64,000 nt of DNA from positions 1 to 64,000 of the forward strand of contig JAIPJL010000002.1 of NCBI GenBank assembly GCA_021734165.1, read 5' to 3'. The DNA is from a bacterium. Lineage in GTDB: Bacteria > Electryoneota > AABM5-125-24 > Hatepunaeales > Hatepunaeaceae. The notes under the pieces were generated by a model. The model was not told where the DNA came from. It saw only the letters and a program-made list of their open reading frames with translations, and ran no database searches. Positions 1 to 9,411 of the stretch are shown piece after piece. Position 1 is the first letter of the stretch. Each line of letters begins with the position of its first letter. The position numbers and the translations under genes are program-made.

Positions 1-26
1 GATTCTTATTTTCAGGTTGTGTATTT

Positions 27-1346
27 CTATACCCAGCCTCTGTCTTTGCAAGCCTGCGCTACTCTGTTGATCGCTATGACATAAGCTGCATCGCGCATGT
101 AGAGTTTCCGCTTGCGCGCCAGTTCGCTGACCGCTTTAAAAGCTGAAGTCATCTTGAGATCGAGCTTCTGGAGGACTTCATCCTTCTCCCAGAAATAGTT
201 CATATTGCACTGCACCTGCTCGAAATAACTGCATGTTACACCGCCTGCGTTGGCAAGAAAATCAGGGATGATGAAAATGCCTTTTTCCGAGATAACAGCG
301 TCTGCTTCGGGTGTGGTCGGACCGTTGGCTCCTTCTGCAATTACTTTTACCTTAGAGGACATTTTATTAACATTTTCAGCAGTGATTTGATTCTCCATAG
401 CCGCAGGAATCAATATCTCCACATCCTGCTCAATCCATGCTTCACCGGGTAAAACTTCGTATCCAAGCCCCGGCGCTTTCGTTTTATCAATGCCACCAAA
501 GCGGTCGGTAATTTTCAGGAGTTCATCAATGTCAACACCATCTTTTTTCTTGAACGTGTATGAGGTTTGATCATTTTGATCCCAACACGCTACAGCGATT
601 ACTTTTCCGCCAAGATGGTTGTACAAACGAATGGCATACTGCGCAACGTTGCCGAATCCCTGTACGCTTGCGACACAGTTTGATGGTTTTAAGTCCAGTT
701 CCTTCAATGCTTCTCTTAGTGTGTAAATAACACCATATCCGGTTGCTTCTGTTCTGCCGAGCGAACCACCCATACCGACCGGCTTTCCAGTGATAAGCCC
801 CGGATACTTGGCTCCGTAAATGACTTCGTATTCGTCGAGCATCCATAACATGTGCTGAGCGCTGGTCATTACGTCAGGCGCCGGTACATCACGTAAGGGT
901 CCGACATCATGCGCAAGCTGGCGTATCCAACCGCGGCAGATTTTTTCCTGTTCGATAGCACTAAGGTTGTGAGGATCACAGATCACTCCTCCCTTGCTGC
1001 CTCCGAGTGGGATGTCAACCACCGCACATTTCCAGGTCATCCACATCGATAACGCACGTACAGTGTCTATCGTTTCCATTGGATGGAAGCGAATACCGCC
1101 TTTTCCCGGACCGCGCGCATCGTTATGTTGCACTCTGAATCCACGAAAAACCTCGATGTGTCCATCATCCATCCTCACTGGAATTGTGAAACTGTACTCG
1201 CGCATGGGATTTCGCAATAATTCTCTTGTGCCCTCATCAAGCGCAATTTGATCAGCAGTTTTATCAAATTGAGCTTGAGCCATCGTAAATGCATTGAAAG
1301 ATTTATCAGCCATTACTTTTATCTCCGTTGTTCCGTTAAATAACAA
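27..1346 (-). CDS. gdhA: Glu/Leu/Phe/Val dehydrogenase (NAD(P)-dependent glutamate dehydrogenase)
   Basis: Contains GGxRFHP, PLGGSKGGV, ApDVmT, GFGNVA and EGANGPTTPEAD motifs; full-length ORF. Start may be the internal MADKSF. Confidence 0.95.
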   Translation of the reverse strand: MLFNGTTEIKVMADKSFNAFTMAQAQFDKTADQIALDEGTRELLRNPMREYSFTIPVRMDDGHIEVFRGFRVQHNDARGPGKGGIRFHPMETIDTVRALSMWMTWKCAVVDIPLGGSKGGVICDPHNLSAIEQEKICRGWIRQLAHDVGPLRDVPAPDVMTSAQHMLWMLDEYEVIYGAKYPGLITGKPVGMGGSLGRTEATGYGVIYTLREALKELDLKPSNCVASVQGFGNVAQYAIRLYNHLGGKVIAVACWDQNDQTSYTFKKKDGVDIDELLKITDRFGGIDKTKAPGLGYEVLPGEAWIEQDVEILIPAAMENQITAENVNKMSSKVKVIAEGANGPTTPEADAVISEKGIFIIPDFLANAGGVTCSYFEQVQCNMNYFWEKDEVLQKLDLKMTSAFKAVSELARKRKLYMRDAAYVIAINRVAQACKDRGWV

Positions 1347-1519
1347 AATATTGGATTACTACTTAAAATACGTCAAATCAGCTACTTATGATTTTCATAA
1401 GAGGATTAACGTAACATTCAAACTTTATGTTATAAATTTCACAAAATAATAGCACAAAATCAAGAGATTCTCATTTTATTGTGATAAGGCTTTCATTTTC
1501 ATCAGTTTTACTCTTTATA

Positions 1520-2416
1520 TCAACTGATGGAAGTACTTTCATCCGGGTCAACATGAACAACCAAAGAAATTGGCCAATCCAGATTTTCCTGGACTGTTTG
1601 CTCAAGATGAGTGACAATTTCATGGCTTTCGCCAACCGTAAGGTTGGCGTCGAGCATGATATGAATATCCATCACGAGTTCTCTGCCAATTCGTCTTACC
1701 CGCAGTTTATGAGGTCTTCGGACATCCTCAAGGTTGGCAACAATGTTTTCAATATTTGCGATTGTTTCAGCATCTGCGGAGCCTTCACTCAACTCAACCA
1801 GCGCTTCAAATGCCAGTTTTCCTCCAACTGCAATAATCATCACACCAACTAATAGTCCTGCTAGAGTATCTCCTTCGTTCCAGCCGACAATTGCCGCAAC
1901 ACCACCAGCGAGAATGACCACCGAACTCAATGCGTCGGATCTGTGGTGCCAGGCATTGGCTTTCAATGCAGTACTGCGGCATTTTTCAGCATTACTTAGA
2001 GTTATTCGATAAAGCCATTCTTTTACTGCAATTGAAACTATTGCAACGGAAACGACCGCCAGACCGTTAAGTTCAACGTTTTCTTTGCCGACTGAGGAGA
2101 CTGCTTTCCAGATCAAACCAATTCCAACCAGAATTAGTATTAATGAAACAAAAAGCACAGAAAATGTCTCAAACTTACCATGTCCGTATGGATGATTTTT
2201 ATCAGCAGGTTTGGAACCTATAGCCGAACCGATTATAACAGCGAAGTCGGTAACAAGATCTGACAGGGAATGAAATCCGTCAGCAATTAATCCGAGTGAG
2301 CCTGTGAGATAGCCAACGATGAGCTTTAACGCTGATAGGGTCAGATTCCAGACCATTCCAATGCGTGTTATGCGGGAAATCTGGGTGGATTCATCACTTA
2401 GGTTGATTGATTTCAT
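1520..2416 (-). CDS. Cation diffusion facilitator family transporter
   Basis: LIADGFHSLSDLVTD and HPYGHGKFE motifs, several TM segments, C-terminal CDF domain. The track ORF start (2641) runs through the tRNA; ATG at 2416 (MKSINLSDE) is the realistic start. Confidence 0.9.
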   Translation of the reverse strand: MKSINLSDESTQISRITRIGMVWNLTLSALKLIVGYLTGSLGLIADGFHSLSDLVTDFAVIIGSAIGSKPADKNHPYGHGKFETFSVLFVSLILILVGIGLIWKAVSSVGKENVELNGLAVVSVAIVSIAVKEWLYRITLSNAEKCRSTALKANAWHHRSDALSSVVILAGGVAAIVGWNEGDTLAGLLVGVMIIAVGGKLAFEALVELSEGSADAETIANIENIVANLEDVRRPHKLRVRRIGRELVMDIHIMLDANLTVGESHEIVTHLEQTVQENLDWPISLVVHVDPDESTSIS

Positions 2417-2472
2417 TAAATATCTGTTTATTGCACAAATGGAAATCAAAGTGAGAACGAATGAAAAAGAAG

Positions 2473-2556
<84 letters not shown>

Positions 2557-3075
2557 ATTGATAATAGTCATTTTCAGTAAAGAGACAGATGATAATATAG
2601 CTAAATGATCTCAGTCTTTCAATGTTAATAGGAAAAAACACGCAACTCTGAGTATTAAACAGTATTTGATTTTAGAAACCTGCTTTTAAGACTTTGAATA
2701 GTTCATCTAATTGCCTAAATTACTATAAATGCTGTGAGAAGTAAGGATTTGTGCATAAACTGATTAAAAAATAAGTAGTTAAGCAGAATTAAATAGATAA
2801 AAACACGCAATAAATTATTGATAACCATTAAGCTAACATGATAAAAAAGAACATGATTTATGGCGTTAATTCCGAACTCAGGATGAGTCAAGGTTTCGAT
2901 GTTGCGATATAACTCTTTCATGTAATCAGAAACTGAATAGAATGTTTCAAAGTAAGTACGTAACACTTAAAAATCCTGAGGCAGTAGTATCAGAAAAAGA
3001 TTCAGTAGAACTTACCTTTGGTTAGGCTTTAAAAATAAACCTTTTGCAGTACTTGTTATTACATTAGCACTGCTG

Positions 3076-6030
3076 TTGCCTTTCAATTTTCTTCAATCCG
3101 AAGTATTACCACTCGAAACGGTTATTCAGACTGGTCATTCGGGAGCGGTTCTCTCTGTCGATTTCAGTCCTGATGGTCAATATCTAATCAGTTGTGGAAC
3201 AGATAATAGTATAAAACTCTGGATCGTCGAAACCGGTCGAGAGTTGAGAACTTTTATTGGCCATTCACAGGATGTTCAATGTGTGCGTTTCAGTTCTGAT
3301 GGGAAATATATTATCAGTGGGAGTAAAGACAGAACAGCAAAATTATGGGATGTTTTAACAGGTGAAACGATAAGGACTTATGAAAAACACAGTGATGAGA
3401 TAAATGCAGTAGCATTCAGTAATGACGACGGATTCATTGGAACAGCGAGCAACGATAAAACAGCAATCTTGTGGGATACGGAAACAGGTAAGATCGTTCA
3501 TTTCTTTGAAGGTCACAAACAACCGGTAAGTTCCATAGCATTCAGTCCTGATAATCGGTATTTACTTACAGGCAGTTTTGACTATACAGCAAAGCTATGG
3601 AGTTTAGAGAATGGTAAGAATGTCCGCACTTATAAAGGAACATTCAGCAGCTTTGCAGGTGGTTTGTTCAAGGGCATATTTAGAAATATGCTTGATGGAC
3701 ACAGTGATTATGTAACCTCAGTTGATTTTAGTCCTAATGGGGAATTTGTTGCTACAGGAAGTCATGATCAAACAGTTAGGTTATGGCGAACCACAACTGG
3801 GGAAGAAATACGTGATTTTAAGGCTCGTTCAAAAAGCGGTTCATTAAAAGGCGTTACATCTATATGTTTTAATAGGGATAATGATCATATTGTCACCGGT
3901 AATCTCGATGGAACTGTAAGGATCTGGAAAACGAGCAAAAGGCGAGAGGTTCAAAGGTTTGAAGGACATACCGATTTTGTCAATTCAGTGGTCTATAGCC
4001 CTGACGGAAGATATATTGCATCCTGTGGTGGATCGGCGATACGAATGAATGACAAAACGATCAGGATTTGGAATGTTGAAGAAGGCAAGGAAATCAGAGT
4101 CCTGAGCGTTGAAGCAAGAAGCGGAATATCAGTGTGTTTTTGTCCTGACAATGATAGGATTATCACTTCTTATGGTGATGGTTCATCAAGAAGGTGGAAT
4201 TTAAGAAATGGCGGCAAAACTGAAAGTAATGAAAACGGCAGTCCGGTAATTCGATCTGATTTTGAACCTTTAAATAAATGTGTTGTAACACAATCTCTTG
4301 GAGATACAACCAGAATCTGGGATGCTGCTAATAACGAAGTGATTGATATTTTTAACGAAGAATCACATCGCGTGATTACCGCAGGACGCAGCTCAGACGG
4401 GAGATTCCTGGTTACAGGAAGTCTGGATCACACTGCGAAATTGTGGAATTGCGAAACAGGTGAAGACATCAGAACATTCTATGGTCATTTGGGAGGAGTT
4501 TTTTCGGCTGATTTCAGCCCTGATGACAGGTTTATTGTGACTGGGAGCCTTGATAATACTGCCAGATTATGGGAAGTACGGACAGGTCGTGAAATTCTGA
4601 AAATGGGAGGTCATCAATACTCGGTTGCTTCAGTTGATTATAGTCAAGATGGAAATCAGATTGTGACCGGCAGCATTGATGGACTCACAACTTTATGGGA
4701 TGTGAAATCTAACAGTAATATAGCCAAACTCATCCCAATCGACAGAAAAGACTGGATTGTTGTAACTCCTGATGGTTTCTTTGACAAATCAGACGGAATA
4801 AAGCAGAGTGTTTATTTCGTTCAGGGTATGCAGATCTGGGAATTACAGCAATTCCATAGAGATTTTTATCACCCAAATTTATTGGAGTTAATTATTAGCT
4901 CCCAGAGCGGTTTGTTACCAGACATGAGTGTTTCTGAAATGATAGAAAAATCACCTCCACCATCTGTCGAAATAATTTCACCGAAAGTCGGTGAACGACT
5001 TCTGCGTAAAACTATCGAGGTAGAGGTTGAGGCGAAAAACGAAGGTGGCGGCATTCGTGAATTTAAGTTTTTACACAATGGAAAAAGGATAGCTTTTAAT
5101 TCAGTAAGTTCGAAAAAGAAGACAGAAAGTGGTGATAGTTCAATGATCGCAACATTTACGGTTCCACTCGTATCCGGTAATAATGAATTGGCTACAACTG
5201 CATTCAGTGATGCGAAAATTGAATCATTACCTGCTAAATTGGATATTCTTTTGAAAGAGGGTGGTAGAGAAGAGATCATTATGTATGTTATTGCTGTCGG
5301 CATTGATGAATATACGGATAATAGATTCAATCTTCAGGGAGCAATTAACGGCGCTATTGATTTTGCGAATACTTTTAAGACTTTGAATAATGATATTTAT
5401 AATAAGGTTGAGGTGATAACTCTCACTGATTTTGAAGCCACGCGTGAAAATGTGTTGACAGTTCTTGATGAAATTGGTCAAGTAGCTGAACCTGAAGAAT
5501 TGATTGTATTTTATTTTGCCGGTAGAAGCATCGTTTTAGACGGTGAGTATTATTTACTCACTGTTAATAATTACAATTTCCACAATCGAGAATTACTGAA
5601 CAGCGATGCGATAAAAGTTGGTGAATTCCAGAATCGCCTTATGAATATCTGGGCGCTGGAACAGTTGATTGTAATTGACGCGCCACTCGTAGATGATGCA
5701 AGACTGGCATTTAATCTAAGAAGCGCAATTGCTGAAAAGGCTTTAAGTGATCTGGCTACCGGAAGTGGCGTCAACCTGTTTGCTTCTTCAGGGATTAACT
5801 ATACTAAAGAGGAAATTAAACTCTACGGAAAAGGGCTTTTTACCCAGGTATTCATAGAAGGTTTGCAGGGCAAAGCGGAGACAGATTCCAGCGATGGGAA
5901 TATTTGTATTTCCGAACTAAAAGACTATATTTCAAATGAGTTACCATTACAATCTAAAGAAGTCAGAAAACAGGTTTACTATCCTGATGTGATTACGACC
6001 GGTGTGGATTTTCCTTTGATAAGGAAGTAG
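3076..6030 (+). CDS. WD40-repeat protein with C-terminal caspase-like (peptidase C14 fold) domain, catalytic residues apparently lost
   Basis: More than 10 WD40 units (e.g. GHSGAVLSVDFSPDGQYLISCGTDNSIKLW); C-terminal MYVIAVGIDEYTDNRFNLQGAINGAIDFANTF...ELIVFYFAGRS...LIVIDAPL. The frame stays open upstream with a signal-like segment; the true start is probably near 2989. Confidence 0.85.
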   Translation: MPFNFLQSEVLPLETVIQTGHSGAVLSVDFSPDGQYLISCGTDNSIKLWIVETGRELRTFIGHSQDVQCVRFSSDGKYIISGSKDRTAKLWDVLTGETIRTYEKHSDEINAVAFSNDDGFIGTASNDKTAILWDTETGKIVHFFEGHKQPVSSIAFSPDNRYLLTGSFDYTAKLWSLENGKNVRTYKGTFSSFAGGLFKGIFRNMLDGHSDYVTSVDFSPNGEFVATGSHDQTVRLWRTTTGEEIRDFKARSKSGSLKGVTSICFNRDNDHIVTGNLDGTVRIWKTSKRREVQRFEGHTDFVNSVVYSPDGRYIASCGGSAIRMNDKTIRIWNVEEGKEIRVLSVEARSGISVCFCPDNDRIITSYGDGSSRRWNLRNGGKTESNENGSPVIRSDFEPLNKCVVTQSLGDTTRIWDAANNEVIDIFNEESHRVITAGRSSDGRFLVTGSLDHTAKLWNCETGEDIRTFYGHLGGVFSADFSPDDRFIVTGSLDNTARLWEVRTGREILKMGGHQYSVASVDYSQDGNQIVTGSIDGLTTLWDVKSNSNIAKLIPIDRKDWIVVTPDGFFDKSDGIKQSVYFVQGMQIWELQQFHRDFYHPNLLELIISSQSGLLPDMSVSEMIEKSPPPSVEIISPKVGERLLRKTIEVEVEAKNEGGGIREFKFLHNGKRIAFNSVSSKKKTESGDSSMIATFTVPLVSGNNELATTAFSDAKIESLPAKLDILLKEGGREEIIMYVIAVGIDEYTDNRFNLQGAINGAIDFANTFKTLNNDIYNKVEVITLTDFEATRENVLTVLDEIGQVAEPEELIVFYFAGRSIVLDGEYYLLTVNNYNFHNRELLNSDAIKVGEFQNRLMNIWALEQLIVIDAPLVDDARLAFNLRSAIAEKALSDLATGSGVNLFASSGINYTKEEIKLYGKGLFTQVFIEGLQGKAETDSSDGNICISELKDYISNELPLQSKEVRKQVYYPDVITTGVDFPLIRK

Positions 6031-6041
6031 ATTAAAAATCA

Positions 6042-7985
6042 TTACCACTTTTTCTTTTTCTCACCAAGTGTCAGCCATTCGCTGTAAAGCGCATCAAGTT
6101 TTTCATCAATACTATTCAATCTTTTTCGTCTTCTATCAGCGCGAGTATCCTTATTTTTTGCTTCAAGTTTTTCCAATTCAGCTTCTATTTCCGGTTTAAG
6201 CTCCTCCAGGCGTTTTATTTCCGCTTCAATTTTTTTAAATCGCTGCGGATCGAACTTCCGTTTCTTAATTGCCTTTTTCTTACCGGGAGCAGGTGAGTTA
6301 GTTGATTGTATTTTACGAACAACAAATCCTGAACCGCTCTTTGCTTCTGATCTATAACGCTCTCTGTTTTTCTTCCAGAAATCGCTGAAATTTCCATCAT
6401 AAGCTGTTACATCCGGAGGTGTGAAATGCAGGATACGGTCAGCGAGTTTATCGAGAAAATATCGATCATGAGAGATTATTACCAGAGTACCCGGGTATTC
6501 TTCGAGTGCATCCTCAACAGCTTCGCGAGAGTTAATATCAAGATGGTTGGTCGGCTCGTCAAGCAGCAGCATTCCTGCTCCGGACTGAACGAGAATCGCA
6601 AGCTGCAACCTTGAAAGCTCACCTCCTGATAGTACGGAGACGTACTTCTCAAGATCGTCTCTTGTGAATAAAAATCGGTGCAGCAGATCGGCAGCGCTGC
6701 CTCTGAGTAGTCCGGTATGACGCATAGCTTCTTCAACAACGGTTATGCTACGGTCAATGTTTTCACCAAGCTGTGAATAATAGCCTGTTGTGACGGATTT
6801 ACCGACACGCAGAACAGGATTCTCCCAGCGACCTTTTTCAATCACGTCTTTGATCATTGAGCTTTTACCGGTGCCGTTGTCACCTACAAACGCAACCCTT
6901 TCGCCTTGAGTGATCAGGAAGTTGACATTCTCAAGCAAAGCCGGATCCGGTTCAAATTGCTTACGATAACCTTTAGCTTCAAGCGCTATTTTGCCTTTGG
7001 GTGGTTCTGCCTGAAGTCTGAAACGCAGGTTTTTACCTTTGCCGGGTTTTTCTATTTCTTTTAGTCCTTCGACCCGCTTCTCGAATACTTTGGCTGTCTT
7101 AGCGAGCTTAGGATTATCATAAACCGAACTCCAGGCTTTCAGACGTTGAATATTAAATTCCAATCTGCGGATCTCATTTTGCGCTCTTTTAAATGCAGCT
7201 TCCTGAGCAAGCTGTCTTGTTAGTTTTTCTCTTCTGTAGTCACTGTAGTTTCCGGTGTAACTTTCAAAAACGCCTTTTTCAAGCTCCCAAATTTTAGTAC
7301 AGACCCTGTCAAGTGTATATCTGTTATGCGATACAATGATAAATGCTTTATCAGAGGACTTCAGGAAGTTTTCAAGCCATTCCAGTCCACTGAAATCAAG
7401 GTGATTTCCCGGTTCATCAAGCAGCAGCAAGTCATGATCTCCGATCAGGATACGCGCCAGTCCAACCATGTTTTTTTCACCGCCAGACAGGGAATCCATA
7501 GTGTTATTCCAGATGCGCTCAGGGATGCCCAATCCAGTCAACATTGTGGTAACTCGCGCTTTTGCGTTAGATCCACCCAACAACTCTCTGCGATCCATTA
7601 GATCTGCATAGCGGGTGAATAACTTTTCGGGATTATCTTTGCCTTCCGCTTCAGCTTTTTTGATCTGCGCTTCTATATTGCGCATATCGTCTTCAACTGT
7701 TTTAAGCTCACCAAGCCCAGCATAAACTTCTCCGAATACATCCTGATCAGGGTGATATTCCGGATTTTGCGGCAGATAACCTATCTGGTTTGACGATTGG
7801 CAGGTGATGTTACCACTTGATGGCTCCAATTGTCTGATAATTAGTCTTAGCAGAGTAGTTTTACCGACGCCGTTCGGACCCACGAGACCGATGTGGTCTC
7901 CGCGGTTAATCTGAGCGGTTATGCCGGTAAAAACCTGCTGACCGCCAAAGGCATGACTAAGGTTGTTGAGGTTGAGAATTGACAT
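6042..7985 (-). CDS. ABC-F family ATP-binding protein (two ABC domains)
   Basis: Two Walker A (GPNGVGKTT, GDNGTGKSS), two LSGGE signatures, two Walker B (LLLLDEPGNHLD, LLLDEPTNHLD), no TM domain. ATG at 7985. Confidence 0.93.
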   Translation of the reverse strand: MSILNLNNLSHAFGGQQVFTGITAQINRGDHIGLVGPNGVGKTTLLRLIIRQLEPSSGNITCQSSNQIGYLPQNPEYHPDQDVFGEVYAGLGELKTVEDDMRNIEAQIKKAEAEGKDNPEKLFTRYADLMDRRELLGGSNAKARVTTMLTGLGIPERIWNNTMDSLSGGEKNMVGLARILIGDHDLLLLDEPGNHLDFSGLEWLENFLKSSDKAFIIVSHNRYTLDRVCTKIWELEKGVFESYTGNYSDYRREKLTRQLAQEAAFKRAQNEIRRLEFNIQRLKAWSSVYDNPKLAKTAKVFEKRVEGLKEIEKPGKGKNLRFRLQAEPPKGKIALEAKGYRKQFEPDPALLENVNFLITQGERVAFVGDNGTGKSSMIKDVIEKGRWENPVLRVGKSVTTGYYSQLGENIDRSITVVEEAMRHTGLLRGSAADLLHRFLFTRDDLEKYVSVLSGGELSRLQLAILVQSGAGMLLLDEPTNHLDINSREAVEDALEEYPGTLVIISHDRYFLDKLADRILHFTPPDVTAYDGNFSDFWKKNRERYRSEAKSGSGFVVRKIQSTNSPAPGKKKAIKKRKFDPQRFKKIEAEIKRLEELKPEIEAELEKLEAKNKDTRADRRRKRLNSIDEKLDALYSEWLTLGEKKKKW

Positions 7986-8036
7986 GGGAATAAGATACGG
8001 ATGAAATGCAATCAACGCAAAGCTGTTGGAATGTGA

Positions 8037-8873
8037 TTATTTGATAGTTAATACTTCCAATCGCATTTCAATATATTCTGCTGTGTTCGGAGCAGTAACT
8101 TGACCAGGTGGAGGAGCTCCATAGAAGCTCGGAACCGGACCAAAGGCTGTCGCATAAAATGTGCGAATCCGAAAAACACCGGGGACATCAGGACAGCAGA
8201 ACTTTACTGGAAGGACAAGAGTACTGTCGCCACCGACTACACCATGAAAAAGTCGGATTTCTCGATCCGGATCCCACTCACAGTAAAGACTGATGAAAAC
8301 TTCAGGTGTGCCGCCCACATAGTGAAAGGAGCATGCAAATTCCCCTATAACAGTATCTCCTATATGCACAGTGTGAGGATAGTGAAGATAGTTGAATATC
8401 ATTCCACTCCTGCTCCCTGCCCATTTATCATTCCACTCTTTCCACTCAGGAGTTATAGGATGGATTTGCGACATAGGATTGGTTATCCAATCTATCCTTG
8501 CGGACTGGGAAACGCTCCTATCATTAGAACCGTTTTTAATGTAACTGAATACGGAAAAGAAGAGAGAGACAACAATAAGCACACTAAGGAGCAGTATGAA
8601 TTTTTTAAGCTTATAAACAGGAACGGAGTTTACCTGCTCGATAGGCTCATTGTTATCACTCAATCCAAGCAAATCATCGAAGTTAATATCCAAAGTACGG
8701 CAGAGCGCTATCAAGGTCGATTCCGAGAATGAATTTCGCCTTCCTGATTCAAGGTCTTGGATAACACGCAATGACATCTTCGAGGCAATGTGTAGTTCAA
8801 GCTGGGTCATTTTCCTCGATTTGCGTGCGTTAATAAGTAACTCAACCTGTGCGGCATTTAGGTTTACAGACAT
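8037..8873 (-). CDS. Transmembrane XRE-family HTH regulator with C-terminal extracytoplasmic domain
   Basis: N-terminal HTH (ITARKSRKMTQLELHIASKMSLRVIQDLESGRR-type), a TM segment (KKFILLLSVLIVVSLFFSVFSYI), then about 160 aa of unassigned domain. Confidence 0.8.
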   Translation of the reverse strand: MSVNLNAAQVELLINARKSRKMTQLELHIASKMSLRVIQDLESGRRNSFSESTLIALCRTLDINFDDLLGLSDNNEPIEQVNSVPVYKLKKFILLLSVLIVVSLFFSVFSYIKNGSNDRSVSQSARIDWITNPMSQIHPITPEWKEWNDKWAGSRSGMIFNYLHYPHTVHIGDTVIGEFACSFHYVGGTPEVFISLYCEWDPDREIRLFHGVVGGDSTLVLPVKFCCPDVPGVFRIRTFYATAFGPVPSFYGAPPPGQVTAPNTAEYIEMRLEVLTIK

Positions 8874-8928
8874 AATAGCCTCTATTTAACAGATAATAAA
8901 GGAATCCACATTTATCCAAATCAAGCGT

Positions 8929-8956
8929 TTGACATACAATCATAATGATATACATT
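8929..8956 (+). promoter_or_regulatory. Predicted sigma70-type promoter for the 9022 gene, with a palindrome in the spacer
   Basis: TTGACA (8929-8934), 16 bp spacer, TACATT (8951-8956); ATCATAATGAT palindrome at 8939-8949. Confidence 0.5.
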
Positions 8957-9021
8957 ACAGTTGTTAAAATCAAGACTGCTCGCTGAGATTACACTAAAAT
9001 TTAATAATTTTGGAGGAAAAA

Positions 9022-9366
9022 GTGAAAGGAAGAAAAATAACAATAGTAGTTATGTTGTCTCTATTTATCGGTTTCCTCGCGATTGTAGGTAATTCGTTTG
9101 GAGCGAAGCCTATTCCACAGATAAAACAAGAGGAAACAAAGGTGGTAATTCCACCCACCTTGGAAGAAGTGGAAGAAGCCATTCTACCTTCTCAGACAGA
9201 TTCAACTTTAAAAAGCTCTGGAATCGAAGCAGATAGTCTTATGGAAGAGAGCAAAACATGCGTAAGTCAGAAGATTATTAAGGGTTTAGGTTCTAATCCT
9301 GATGAACCAGAAGTTAAAAATCCGCCAAAAGTCAAGCGACAAAATGAAAAAAAGCCAAATAAGTAA
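9022..9366 (+). CDS. Small exported/membrane-anchored hypothetical protein
   Basis: GGAGG SD at 9012-9016 before GTG at 9022; N-terminal KGRKITIVVMLSLFIGFLAIVGNSFGA signal; charged Lys/Glu-rich tail. Confidence 0.65.
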   Translation: MKGRKITIVVMLSLFIGFLAIVGNSFGAKPIPQIKQEETKVVIPPTLEEVEEAILPSQTDSTLKSSGIEADSLMEESKTCVSQKIIKGLGSNPDEPEVKNPPKVKRQNEKKPNK

Positions 9367-9411
9367 ACTAATACTGATTTCAATTCAAACTAATTTTATC
9401 AGGAGTAGAAA

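Noticed and set aside
571-1251. Track ORFs inside gdhA (571-846 minus, 994-1251 plus)
   Set aside because: Shadow ORFs overlapping a clear full-length gene; composition not protein-like.
2715-2966. 83 aa minus-strand ORF
   Set aside because: AT-rich gap, no SD or recognisable domain; low support.
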